A stretch of 64,000 nucleotides of DNA from Nitrospirota bacterium (GTDB lineage Bacteria > Nitrospirota > 9FT-COMBO-42-15 > HDB-SIOI813), in the NCBI GenBank assembly GCA_016212215.1, contig JACRGV010000089.1, positions 1-64,000 of the forward strand, in the 5' to 3' direction. The notes below the pieces were generated by a model, which saw nothing but the letters and a program-made list of their open reading frames with translations, was not told the DNA's origin and made no database searches. How positions within the stretch are numbered: the stretch's first letter is position 1; each line of letters begins with the position of its first letter. Made by a program: the position numbers and the translations under genes. Shown piece after piece: positions 16,605-25,356 of the stretch.

Positions 16605-18407
16605 TTGAAATTATTGGATCAGCTTCATATAGTCTCCGGTCTCCAGAAGAGGTTGGTATTATCAACCCTTGCTGTAAGCTTTATTGCCATACTGATGGTA
16701 ATCGGCCTTGTATATTTTTCAGGCAAATCTGCTCTGAAGGAGACCATAGGCAGTACATTTCGTGAGCTTGCTGAGACCGTCAGCAGTAATATAGACCTTT
16801 CAATAGAACATCATATAGAAGAATCAAAACTGCTTGCATCTGCTCAGAGTATCCTTTCCCCTGTTGAAGATTCAAACGCTGTTTATGAAGGACAATCACC
16901 GGAGGAGATTCATAAAAGGGTTCGTGAGATTGAGGATAGATGGACAGGCGCTGTCGGTGTGAATGCATACCTGTTTGAAGTCCTGAACAACAGGGCCACA
17001 GACTATCTTAAAGAATTTATAAGAAGCAGTGAGCAGGGGATTCATAACCTAATCCTCGTTACAAATGAGCGGGGGGCTGTTGTTGCGTCTACCTCAAAAA
17101 CCAAACATTACTATTATGGGGATCAGAAGTGGTGGAAGGATGCCTATAATAATGGAGTTGGAAATATTTATGTAAGTGATATTTATGATAGTGAGGAGTT
17201 AGGGACAAGGGCCTTTGATATTGCTGTTCCTGTTATGAAGGGCGGCAAGGCAATCGGCATCATACTGACGTCGCATAATGTGGACATGTTTTTTAAGGCA
17301 ATAACCGCGGCAAAGGTCGGTAAGACAGACCATGTAATGATTGCCAATTCTGAAGGGGATGTGTTGTTTTGCCCTGTATCTCCGGCAAAAGACCATAAGA
17401 TTGAGAAGAGTCTATTAGAGGATATATCAAAAGAACAATCAGGATGGGTTGTCACCAGATCTGATGTCCATTTCCCAGGTAAACAATCAATTGTAGGTTT
17501 TGCACCGGTAAAGATTACCTACACACTCGGCAAGGAAAACCTTAACGGCAAACGCTGGTATGTGTTTACAAGCCAGAATCAGAGTGAGACGTTTATGCCG
17601 GTACTGTCCCTGCTTGTAAAAATAGCGATTGCCGGTCTGATAGGTGCAGGACTGATCGTTATTCTTGGGTACATAAATGCAGGGAAGATAGTAGGCCCTG
17701 TTAAAGAGTTACAAAAGGGGGCTGACCTTATCGGTGCAGGCGACCTTGATTACAGGATAAAGGTTAATACAGGAGATGAGATAGAAGACCTGGCAAAGAA
17801 GTTTAATGATATGGCATCAAAGATGAAGCTGTTCTATATAAAGCTGGAGGAGATGGTAAAAGACAGGACAAGAGAGCTTGAGCAGAGGAATGAAGAGATA
17901 TCAATACTCTATTCAATGGTGACTGCCTTGAACCAGTCGCTTGACCTTGACAAGACATTTTCTGCATCCCTTACAACCATGATTGAGGTAATGAAGGGGG
18001 ACTCCGGCCTGATATGGATGCTTGATAACAAGAAGAGGAGTTTTGCAATTGTGGCTGCTCAGGGGGTAACTTTAAATAAAGACAAAGAACAGAAGATGTC
18101 TGAGTTATTTGAGTTTATAGGTGACAGGGTAATCGGGAGCGGGAAATTATGGTCATCTGAAAACCTTACTGTAGATGAACGCACTGAGGGGATGGCCATA
18201 CCTGAGGATGATTGCCTTGCGATTGTGGGGATACCCTTAAAGTCAAAGGATAAGGTTCTGGCAATAATGTTCCTTCTGTATAAAAATATAAGGGCACTTA
18301 CCTCAAGAGAAGAAGAGATGCTTCAGTCTATTGGAAGTCACATAGGTATTGCAATAGAAAATTCCCTCCTGTTTGCAAAACTGTTAAAGCATGATGGAAT
18401 GGAATAA
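16605..18407 (+). CDS. Cache-HAMP-GAF sensor protein lacking an output domain
   Basis: Starts with TTG. A first membrane helix (about 17-38), a large periplasmic double-Cache-like region (about 45-335, with YYYGDQKWWKDAY and FDIAVPVMKGGKAIGII), a second helix (about 338-358), HAMP (about 360-412), a coiled coil with RTRELEQRNEE and a GAF domain (about 445-595) are present. The protein ends at residue 600, where a histidine kinase or GGDEF domain would normally follow. A cassette I fragment begins 10-20 bp after its stop, so loss of the output domain through a repeat-linked event is possible. Otherwise it is a stand-alone sensor acting through a partner. Confidence 0.8.
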   Translation: MKLLDQLHIVSGLQKRLVLSTLAVSFIAILMVIGLVYFSGKSALKETIGSTFRELAETVSSNIDLSIEHHIEESKLLASAQSILSPVEDSNAVYEGQSPEEIHKRVREIEDRWTGAVGVNAYLFEVLNNRATDYLKEFIRSSEQGIHNLILVTNERGAVVASTSKTKHYYYGDQKWWKDAYNNGVGNIYVSDIYDSEELGTRAFDIAVPVMKGGKAIGIILTSHNVDMFFKAITAAKVGKTDHVMIANSEGDVLFCPVSPAKDHKIEKSLLEDISKEQSGWVVTRSDVHFPGKQSIVGFAPVKITYTLGKENLNGKRWYVFTSQNQSETFMPVLSLLVKIAIAGLIGAGLIVILGYINAGKIVGPVKELQKGADLIGAGDLDYRIKVNTGDEIEDLAKKFNDMASKMKLFYIKLEEMVKDRTRELEQRNEEISILYSMVTALNQSLDLDKTFSASLTTMIEVMKGDSGLIWMLDNKKRSFAIVAAQGVTLNKDKEQKMSELFEFIGDRVIGSGKLWSSENLTVDERTEGMAIPEDDCLAIVGIPLKSKDKVLAIMFLLYKNIRALTSREEEMLQSIGSHIGIAIENSLLFAKLLKHDGME

Positions 18408-18417
18408 ACGACAGTAA

Positions 18418-18478
18418 TTTATAATCCGGATAGGCGGGGTTTTCTAACCCCGCCGGAAAGATTTCTGGATGAACAGTG
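18418..18478. repeat. partial cassette I and border end
   Basis: GGATAGGCGGGGTTTTCTAA, then CCCCGCCGGAAAGATTTC and TGGATGAAC. The closing ATGAAC supplies the start codon of the next gene and GGAAAG its weak Shine-Dalgarno. Confidence 0.85.
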
Positions 18479-19062
18479 AACAGTTTAAAATCATACAAAT
18501 CGTCCCTCCTGATTGGTGTTTCAAGTGTGATGTATGCTGCAGGTTTCCTGAGAGTACCAGCTTTCTTGCACCTTATTTTACTGCTGAAGAGATTAATAGG
18601 GTATTTCCCCCTCCCTTGGCTGGAGTAGGTCAGGAAGAATCAAAAAATTCCCTCCCCTTCAAGGGGAGGGATAGGGTGGGGATGGGGTTATTTCCGAATA
18701 AATCAGGCTGCAAGATTACATTGATAGCCGGAGGCGAAGCATATATATGCCCGGCCTTTGATCTGCCGACTGCACATTGCCTGATATATAATGTCCGCCC
18801 CTTTGACTGCGAATTATATCCTTATGCTTTAATGCGGGATGAGTCAGGAGAAAACGTGGTAATTGGGGTTGATACAAAGTGTCCTTATGTAAGAGAAAAT
18901 ATAGGTGCGAATATTTTCACGGCCGCTGCGAGTGACATTGCAAATGCTATTGAGTCCTCTCCCCTTATTGAAATTATCTCTGAAAACAGAGACCTCATAG
19001 GCCCTTTTCAGGATGACGTGATTTCTTTAATTATGTTGAAAAAACTCTCAGACCTTCTTTAA
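18469..19062 (+). CDS. YkgJ-type cysteine-cluster protein with repeat insertion
   Basis: The 197-residue protein has the cysteine cluster of the YkgJ/CxxCxxCC family: WCFKCDVCCRFP near the start, then GCKI, YICPAFD, HCLIYNVRPFDCELYP and later CPYV. These cysteines are thought to bind a metal or Fe-S centre; the function is unknown. Between FTAEEINRV and FPNKSGCKI lie about 30 residues (PPPLAGVGQEESKNSLPFKG...RVGMGL) translated from a cassette II repeat. The stop is directly followed by the ATG of the DUF2156 gene. The two are an operon, and both carry the same insertion. Confidence 0.82.
   Translation: MNSEQFKIIQIVPPDWCFKCDVCCRFPESTSFLAPYFTAEEINRVFPPPLAGVGQEESKNSLPFKGRDRVGMGLFPNKSGCKITLIAGGEAYICPAFDLPTAHCLIYNVRPFDCELYPYALMRDESGENVVIGVDTKCPYVRENIGANIFTAAASDIANAIESSPLIEIISENRDLIGPFQDDVISLIMLKKLSDLL
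18605..18700. repeat. cassette II repeat inside the YkgJ-like gene
   Basis: CCCTCCCCTTCAAGGGGAGGG and GGGTGGGGATGGGGTTATTT with upstream pyrimidine tract. The final ATTTCCGAAT resembles a border end. Confidence 0.85.
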
Positions 19063-20085
19063 ATGGATTTACCCTTAAGTCAATTCGGATTAAAACCCCT
19101 CTTGCTGTCGGACAAACCCTTTATTGACAACATACTCAACACCGTTGATTCCATCCTATCTTCTTATACATTCACTACCCACTACATCTGGAGGGATATT
19201 TTCCAATTTTACTGGGGGATTATTGATAACTACTTCTGCCTGTTTGCAGTGTACGGTGATTATATCTACATGCCCATTCCACCTTCGATCATTCCCACTC
19301 TCCAAATTGAAAAGTTGGGATGGGGGCAGGGGGAGTTTCAAAATTCCCTCCCCTTCAAGGGGAGGGTTAGGGTGGGGATGGGGTTATTTCCGGATGAACA
19401 CTATGCGCAAACAATCTCCAAACTCTTTTCAATTATGCACAGAATCAACAATAACCCTGCTGTTTCCCGGATAGAAAATATTGATGAATCCATGAAAGAA
19501 GCCTTCTTGTCTATGGGCTATAATCTCAATGCAGGAGAACCGGAATACGTTTACCTGCGTGAAGAACTGGTAACCCTCAAAGGTAATCCCTTCAAATCCA
19601 AAAGGGCAATGTATAATTATTTTGTAAAAAATTATACATACAGTTTTGTAGAATTTCAGTCCGCCCATGTAGAAGAGTGTATGAGGTTATTTGAGCGATG
19701 GAAAAAGGATAGAGGAAGGAAACCTAATGACGACCTTTTCCTGTATCAGGCACTGCTTGAGGATGCATCATATTCGCACAAGCAGGCAATAACGAATTAT
19801 GAGTCCCTCTCATTAACCGGCCGTGTAGTGCAAATAGATGAGAGGATAGAAGGATACACATTCGGTTTCAGGAGGGGCGATGTCTTCTATATACTGATGG
19901 AGATTACGAATCCTGAAATTAAAGGACTATCCCAGTTTATCTTCAGGGAATTATGCCGGGAACTTTCAGACTACACGTTCATCAATACCCTTGGTGATTC
20001 CGGTCTGACCAATCTTCGCAATGCAAAGCTTTCATACAGGCCGTATAAAGTTGTACCCGGCTACATAGCGTACCCATTCAGCTAG
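19063..20085 (+). CDS. DUF2156 (LPG synthase C-terminal-like) protein with repeat insertion
   Basis: The 340-residue protein resembles DUF2156, the GNAT-related double domain found at the C-terminus of lysyl-phosphatidylglycerol synthases. Typical features are THYIWRDIF..YWGIIDNY near the start, KRAMYNYF and IEGYTFGFRRGDVFYILMEI. It lacks membrane segments, so it is the soluble stand-alone form. About 25 residues (WGQGEFQNSLPFKGRVRVGM) after MPIPPS are repeat-derived and read in the same frame as the insertion in the preceding gene. The substrate is unknown. Confidence 0.82.
   Translation: MDLPLSQFGLKPLLLSDKPFIDNILNTVDSILSSYTFTTHYIWRDIFQFYWGIIDNYFCLFAVYGDYIYMPIPPSIIPTLQIEKLGWGQGEFQNSLPFKGRVRVGMGLFPDEHYAQTISKLFSIMHRINNNPAVSRIENIDESMKEAFLSMGYNLNAGEPEYVYLREELVTLKGNPFKSKRAMYNYFVKNYTYSFVEFQSAHVEECMRLFERWKKDRGRKPNDDLFLYQALLEDASYSHKQAITNYESLSLTGRVVQIDERIEGYTFGFRRGDVFYILMEITNPEIKGLSQFIFRELCRELSDYTFINTLGDSGLTNLRNAKLSYRPYKVVPGYIAYPFS
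19310..19402. repeat. cassette II repeat inside the DUF2156 gene
   Basis: CCCTCCCCTTCAAGGGGAGGG and GGGTGGGGATGGGGTTATTT, ending in CCGGATGAAC, the border end. It is nearly identical to the copy 700 bp upstream. Confidence 0.87.
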
Positions 20086-20106
20086 CCGCATCTTAATCCC
20101 TTCTAT

Positions 20107-20345
20107 TGGCCATGAAAAGCAGCGGGACAAGAATGTCCCGCCTATCCTCGTAGAAATGGATAGGCGGGGTTTTCTTACCCCGCCGGAGAGGGTTTTCGGA
20201 TGAACCCACATGAACCAGGGTTCACAAAGGGCAATGAAAACCCCACCCTCACCCGGACCCTCTCCCTGAGGGAGAGGGGGCTATGTTGATTCCCTCCCCT
20301 TCAAGGGGAGGGGTAGGGTGGGGATGGGGTTGATTTTCGGATGAA
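20107..20345. repeat. cassette I + border + cassette II + border end
   Basis: GGGACAAGAATGTCCC, CCTATCC/GGATAGG and GCGGGG/CCCCGC hairpins are followed by the border (ATGAACCAGGGTTCAC) and two cassette II palindromes, closing with GATTTTCGGATGAA. Bases 20197-20345 match 53891-54039 at all but two positions. This fills the convergent gap; no gene is seen. Confidence 0.92.
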
Positions 20346-20352
20346 CCAATAA

Positions 20353-21990
20353 TTAATGCCTGATATTATTTCCCAACTCAACCCTGTTCCTCCCCTTTTG
20401 TTTGGCCTGATAGAGGGCGGTGTCAGCGACAGAGATCAACTCTTCTTTTGCCTGCATCTCAGGGGTATAAGAAGATACGCCGAGGCTTATTGTAACGTTG
20501 GAATTTCCTGCAACCGACATCCTGAGCCTTTCAGCTACAACGTGTACCTGTGAATAATCCACCTCCGGGAGCAGGACGATAAACTCCTCCCCGCCGTACC
20601 TCGCTGCGAGGTCAACATCCCTGACCCCTTCCGAGATTATCTTTGCAATCCTCGCAAGGAGTACATCCCCTGCAGGATGGCCATATTCGTCGTTATATTT
20701 CTTGAAATAATCTATGTCCAGAAGTATGACAGAGAACATCCTGTTATATCTCCTTGCCTCATTGAACCCCCTCTCAAGGAATATCTCCATATATCGCCTG
20801 TTTGCAAGACCGGTCAGGGAATCGTGGAGTGCAAGTGCCTTAGTCTCTTCATAGAGTCTTGAGTTTTCAATAGCTACGCCTATCTGACCGCCTATGGACA
20901 TGAGTGTCTCAATGCTTCTTCTGCTTAACTCTACACCTTCAGGTGTATAAAGACATAGTACACCTACAACTTTCTCCGCCGCCTTCAACGGTACGACAAC
21001 ATGTCCGTGATCTGTCATGTCAGCATAATGAATCGTATGGCGAGGGTCGTCATCAGCCTTCGTTGATACAACAATCTCCCCGGTCATTGCCGCAAGACCA
21101 CAGAGACAATCTCCCACCCTCATGCCTTTATGCAGGTTTATAAACTCATCACTAAACCCCACCTGTGATATAAGGTTCATACGCCCTTCCTCAACTACAA
21201 ATATCCCGCCCCTCCGTTCAACATTGAACATCTCAATGCCCAGTATTGTATATAGAATATCATACAGGAGTTTGTGCAGGTCTATTGTCCGGCTTATTGC
21301 CATGGAGACCTTGTAAAGCATAGACAGCTCATCGTTGATTCTCCTCAAATCGTCACTCTGCCTCTTGATCTCAGCCGCCCCCTTTTTCCGGTCTGTAATA
21401 TCCCTGACAATACCTGTAGTCTGCCACTTATCCCCTATCTTCATTGCAGAGACAGAGAGTTCAATGGGAAACTCGCCTCCGTCTCTATGCAGTGCTTCAA
21501 CTTCAACGGTTTTCCCGACCACAGTCCCTAACCCTGTTTTGAAAAATTCATCAAGTCCCTCGTAGGATTTTTCACGGTATCTCTCGGGCACGATCAGCTT
21601 GTGCAGCTCTTTCCCTACAGCCTCATCAGCCGTAAACCCGAACATCTCCTCAGCCTTCCTGTTCCAAAGGCTGATAATATCCGGCGACTCAAGGCAGATA
21701 ATGGCATCGCCGGCTGTCTCCGTAATTGTACTTAGCTGTTTTTCTCTCTCACTCAGCATCTGCTGAGACTTCCTGCGTCCGGCAATCTCCTTTACCATTG
21801 GATGAAAGGATAAAAGGTACAGGAAGGGTGCTGTTATAAGTATAAGGGAGGAGGCATCTATTATTGCCGTGATAAGGGGGGGCAAGGGAGGAATTAGAGA
21901 GAACAGCAGCATAATTGCAAATTCACCCGCATATATTATCGCCGCAAGTAATACTATGAAACGAATCTGGGGAGAGGACTTAAAAGACAT
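20353..21990 (-). CDS. membrane PAS-GAF diguanylate cyclase
   Basis: A c-di-GMP synthase of 545 residues with two to three N-terminal membrane helices (first about 85 residues), a PAS domain (ETAGDAIICLESPDIISLWN...), GAF (about 235-385) and GGDEF. The active site is RYGGEEF with an RDVD inhibition site five residues ahead, so it should be active and product-inhibited. I chose the ATG at 21990 because GGAGGT lies 6 bp upstream; an upstream in-frame ATG would add 32 residues without such a site. It is the second of three GGDEF proteins in the window. Confidence 0.9.
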   Translation of the reverse strand: MSFKSSPQIRFIVLLAAIIYAGEFAIMLLFSLIPPLPPLITAIIDASSLILITAPFLYLLSFHPMVKEIAGRRKSQQMLSEREKQLSTITETAGDAIICLESPDIISLWNRKAEEMFGFTADEAVGKELHKLIVPERYREKSYEGLDEFFKTGLGTVVGKTVEVEALHRDGGEFPIELSVSAMKIGDKWQTTGIVRDITDRKKGAAEIKRQSDDLRRINDELSMLYKVSMAISRTIDLHKLLYDILYTILGIEMFNVERRGGIFVVEEGRMNLISQVGFSDEFINLHKGMRVGDCLCGLAAMTGEIVVSTKADDDPRHTIHYADMTDHGHVVVPLKAAEKVVGVLCLYTPEGVELSRRSIETLMSIGGQIGVAIENSRLYEETKALALHDSLTGLANRRYMEIFLERGFNEARRYNRMFSVILLDIDYFKKYNDEYGHPAGDVLLARIAKIISEGVRDVDLAARYGGEEFIVLLPEVDYSQVHVVAERLRMSVAGNSNVTISLGVSSYTPEMQAKEELISVADTALYQAKQKGRNRVELGNNIRH

Positions 21991-22167
21991 TATGGACCTC
22001 CAAAAGATTAATCCGGGACAATCATGAACATTACCATAACACTGCAAAATACAAAAATCAAAACTATTATTTATCTTCTTTGACATCGCTTTTTTGTTCT
22101 TACATATTAACTCATCTGATTTAGTATACTGCCAGACTCAACACCTTCAGGCGTATATATAGGTTTA

Positions 22168-23109
22168 TCAGGACCGGCGGCGGAACACCAGCACCGCAGG
22201 GTCAATTTCCGGCGGCAGCACCAAACGGCTCAACTCCGGGTCATCTGCCATGTCAAACGTCTGCTGTTCTTTGTAAGCGTTCCACGCTCCGGATGCAAAC
22301 CTGTGACGAGATAGAATCACTATGTAGATTTCCACCTGTTTCTGTAAAAACACAGCTCGCTCAAAACGGTTGCCGGGCGGCGGCCAAGAGCATACAACGG
22401 CACGAGGCGTGAACCGCCTCAGTGCCTCCAGTGCATCAAGGCATTCCACATCAGGGGGATATTCCATCACGTGCCTCCATGAGCGGTCATCTGTTGCTGT
22501 TACCTGCGTACCTGCATCGCGTAAAAAGCGGGCAAGCGTTCCATCACCTGCAGCGAGTTCCACGCACGGGCGTGTGCCAATGAGCCCGGCCAGGGCGTGC
22601 ACCAACTTCTGTGAGTAGAAGCACCAGATTCCCCGGGGCTGAACCAGCGGCATCACTAACCGCCGGTCAAACACAATCGGCCACCACAGCTTGAAAGATG
22701 TCAGAGACACGGGTTTACGCCGCAGGCCGCTCTCAAAAAGCAGTCGTTGCACAATCCATCCGCTCCACAGCCCCAGCCTGACTGTCCCAACCTTCTGCCC
22801 GGTCGCAGCCACTATGGCGATCTTTTCCAACGCAAGTTTGGCCATCTGTGCGCGCACCACGTATGGCAGTGCTTCACGCTCAACGTGAGGATTGCCTCCA
22901 CCACGAAGCACCCGCTCCTGCCATGCCATGGCCTCTGCGTGATAGCGTTCCAGAAACCGGACAGCATCTTCAATGCGGCCGCTTTCCAATGCAGCCACCA
23001 TAGCCTCACCGGTCTGTTTCCATTCATCCGGAAAACGCATCATCAACTGTTCCAGCGTAGCGTTTTTAACTTCTGGAAATAAGTCTGGTACAGAAGCTTG
23101 TCTTGTCAT
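22168..23109 (-). CDS. SAM-dependent methyltransferase-like protein, G+C-rich
   Basis: The 313-residue protein has a helical N-terminal half and a Rossmann-type C-terminal half with a SAM-binding motif I, VELAAGDGTLARFL (about 183-196), followed by VTATDD (motif II acidic residues) and VVCSWPPPGN at the motif IV position. This suggests a methyltransferase; the substrate is unknown. The longer in-frame start at 23232 would translate a border/cassette I repeat, so I place the start at 23109 (MTRQASV). Its base composition is clearly more G+C-rich than its neighbours, which points to recent transfer. Confidence 0.6.
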   Translation of the reverse strand: MTRQASVPDLFPEVKNATLEQLMMRFPDEWKQTGEAMVAALESGRIEDAVRFLERYHAEAMAWQERVLRGGGNPHVEREALPYVVRAQMAKLALEKIAIVAATGQKVGTVRLGLWSGWIVQRLLFESGLRRKPVSLTSFKLWWPIVFDRRLVMPLVQPRGIWCFYSQKLVHALAGLIGTRPCVELAAGDGTLARFLRDAGTQVTATDDRSWRHVMEYPPDVECLDALEALRRFTPRAVVCSWPPPGNRFERAVFLQKQVEIYIVILSRHRFASGAWNAYKEQQTFDMADDPELSRLVLPPEIDPAVLVFRRRS

Positions 23110-23365
23110 TGTTTCATCCGAAAATCCTTCCGGCGGGGTAAGAAAACCCCGCCTATCCAGATATATATTATGGATAGGTGGGACATTCTTGTCCCATCCA
23201 TTTTCATCCCCCTTTATGAGCGACACGCTCATGAAAGTTCATCCGAAAATCACCGCTTCAAATCCCCCCAGACCCCCTTTGAAAAAGGGGGATTTTCATA
23301 GCAATCTTGCTTCCAACTTCTTGCCTCTTACTTCTGCTTACTGTTAACTGCTTACCGCTTACTTT
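23110..23365. repeat. border + cassette I + border + cassette II + family C/D tracts
   Basis: A minus-oriented module with a variant cassette I (GTGGGACATTCTTGTCCCAT) and border hairpin TGAGCGACACGCTCA. A short CCCCCAGACCCCCTTTGAAA unit and TTACTTCTGCTTACTG tracts run up to the end of murJ. This is a second gap with no gene. Confidence 0.85.
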
Positions 23366-24911
23366 TCAACATCCCCCACAAAAACTGCAGCTCTTTATTT
23401 TTAGATACATGAAGTACAGCAATATAAGCCAATGTACTCAAAACTATACCGGCGATGAGTATGCCTGTCTTCAGTAGAAGATTGCCGTTTGTTCCCCAGA
23501 TATTCCCGCGGGTAATTAACCATCCCACTATGCCCATTAGTATGTTGGCAGGTATCACTGTTTTCATCGAACCTATTATCTCCCTAAGATTTATCCTGCC
23601 GAGCTTCTTTCTTAGTGCATAGATCAGGAATGATAAATTTACCATCGCTGCAACAGATGTTGCCAGAGCCAGTCCGCCGTGCCTTAACGGTTTCATAAGG
23701 GCAATGGAGAGTGCTATATTTACTATCACCGCAATTACACCTGCCTTGACCGGTGTCTTTGTGTCCTGCAGGGAGTAGAAGACCTGGGCAGTTACCCTTG
23801 TACCTGCAAATGCCCACAGGCCGATTGAATAATACAACAGTGCATCTGCTGTTCCGAGTGTAGCAGTAAAATCAAATGCCCTCGATTGAAACAAGACACT
23901 TACAATAGGGATTCTCAATACTATCAGCCCGACCATGGCGGGCAGGGTTATAAATAACAGGAGTCTTGCTGCAAAGGAATAGGTATTCCGTACCTCTGCA
24001 TAATCCTTCTTAACAGCAGAAGCAGAAAGCGTAGGAAGGATCGCTGACGACATTGCCACCCCGAATATACCGAGCGGAAAATGGATAAGCCTTATCCCAT
24101 AGTAGAGATATGCAACACTCCCCTCATCCAGATAAGAGGAAAGGACTGTGTTCACAAATATGTTCACCTGAGTCACAGAAAGACCGAGAATCATCGGAAT
24201 CATCAGCTTGCCGATCCGAATCAGGCCGGGATGGGAGGGCTTAAAATACCACCCCATCTTCATGTCCCTTTTCCATAGGGAAGGTATCTGGAGTGCAAAC
24301 TGGCATATACCGCCCAGAAACACACCGATTGCAAGACCGTATATGGGGATACTGAAGAGCGGGGCAAAGATATATACACCGCTGATCATTAAGATTGATA
24401 ATGCCACAGATGAAAGGCCGGGTATTACAAACGAACCGAGTGTATTCAATATGCCCATGAACAGGGCAGCTATTGACACAAAGAGGAGGTAGGGAAACAT
24501 TATCTGAGTAAGACGGACTGTAAGAACAAACTTGTCACCTGCGGCATGAAAGCCTGGTGCAATAAGGGCCACTACCCACGGGGCAGCGGCAATACCTATA
24601 ACAGTTACTATCAAGAGAACTACAATCAGGATTGTAAAAGTGGATTTGGCAACCTTCAATGCCTCTTCCTTTCCCTCCTCATGAAGGTAACCGCTGAAAA
24701 CCGGTATAAAGGCCGCTGACATTGAACCTTCTGCAAACAGTTCTCTTAAAAGTCCTGGAATACGGTAAGCAACAAAAAATGCATCCGCCACCATCCCTGC
24801 ACCAAATACCCGCGCAACAACCATATCCCGTACAAACCCGAATATCCTGCTTATCAGGGTTGTGCTTCCAAGTATCGCCGCCGCCTTTGTAACCTTTTCT
24901 TGATTATTCAT
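23352..24911 (-). CDS. murJ: lipid II flippase MurJ (MviN)
   Basis: The 519-residue integral membrane protein moves lipid II across the inner membrane for peptidoglycan synthesis. It has about 14 membrane helices and the MurJ/MviN signatures STLISRIFGFVRDMVVARVF near the start, DAFFVAYRIPGLLRELFAEG and SAAFIPVF. I use the ATG at 24911 (MNNQEKVTK). A longer reading would begin in cassette II repeats (PPPLNPLPQGEGR), which are not part of the family. Confidence 0.94.
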   Translation of the reverse strand: MNNQEKVTKAAAILGSTTLISRIFGFVRDMVVARVFGAGMVADAFFVAYRIPGLLRELFAEGSMSAAFIPVFSGYLHEEGKEEALKVAKSTFTILIVVLLIVTVIGIAAAPWVVALIAPGFHAAGDKFVLTVRLTQIMFPYLLFVSIAALFMGILNTLGSFVIPGLSSVALSILMISGVYIFAPLFSIPIYGLAIGVFLGGICQFALQIPSLWKRDMKMGWYFKPSHPGLIRIGKLMIPMILGLSVTQVNIFVNTVLSSYLDEGSVAYLYYGIRLIHFPLGIFGVAMSSAILPTLSASAVKKDYAEVRNTYSFAARLLLFITLPAMVGLIVLRIPIVSVLFQSRAFDFTATLGTADALLYYSIGLWAFAGTRVTAQVFYSLQDTKTPVKAGVIAVIVNIALSIALMKPLRHGGLALATSVAAMVNLSFLIYALRKKLGRINLREIIGSMKTVIPANILMGIVGWLITRGNIWGTNGNLLLKTGILIAGIVLSTLAYIAVLHVSKNKELQFLWGMLKSKR

Positions 24912-25050
24912 CCGAAAATCTCCATAGCTCACCCTCCCCCTACCCCCTCCCGTCAAGGGAGGGGGAATCTTAGGCAATCTTTCATATCTCCCCTCCCCTT
25001 GCGGGAGGGGATTAAGGGGAGGGGGCCTCATTTTCATCTTCCTTTGTGAT
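24905..25050. repeat. border ends enclosing cassette II units (minus orientation)
   Basis: TTCATCCGAAAATC, then CCTCCCGTCAAGGGAGGGGG and CCCTCCCCTTGCGGGAGGGG, ending CTCATTTTCATCTTCCTTTG (degenerate border). It overlaps the murJ start codon. Confidence 0.83.
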
Positions 25051-25124
25051 CCTTTTTCTTTTGAGCAGTTCAACAGATAAACACAGTGTCACAAACAAGT
25101 CAACCCTAAATCTACCTTAGCCGC

Positions 25125-25216
25125 CAATTCTTGTTGTTTGCTTCTTGCTATCTGTTACCTATGTTTGCTATGCCCACCCCCACCCTAACCCTCCCCCATC
25201 AAGGGGGAGGGAATCT
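25125..25216. repeat. family C tract and cassette II repeat
   Basis: TTGCTTCTTGCTATCTG and ACCCTAACCCTCCCCCATCA with AAGGGGGAGGGAATC. With the preceding unit it fills most of the 445-bp gap before resB; only a promoter follows. Confidence 0.75.
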
Positions 25217-25265
25217 TTGTTTACCTTTTTAATCTGCTCCTAACCTATTACCTGTTTCCCTATTA

Positions 25266-25294
25266 TTGACAATTATGCACGACATGGTTTATTC
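25266..25294 (+). promoter_or_regulatory. likely promoter of the cytochrome c biogenesis genes
   Basis: TTGACA (25266-25271), 17-bp spacer, TTATTC (25289-25294). The transcript would carry a leader of about 55 nt to the start of resB. Confidence 0.45.
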
Positions 25295-25356
25295 TAACCC
25301 TACTGTTTTTAATGATTGTAAAAATGATAAATTTAATGACCAAGGTAAATATTTAG

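Noticed and set aside
23110-23232. 41-residue N-terminal extension of the methyltransferase-like protein
   Set aside because: It is the translation of a border/cassette I module.
24912-25073. 54-residue N-terminal extension of MurJ
   Set aside because: It is the translation of border and cassette II repeats, and the family start is at the ATG at 24911.
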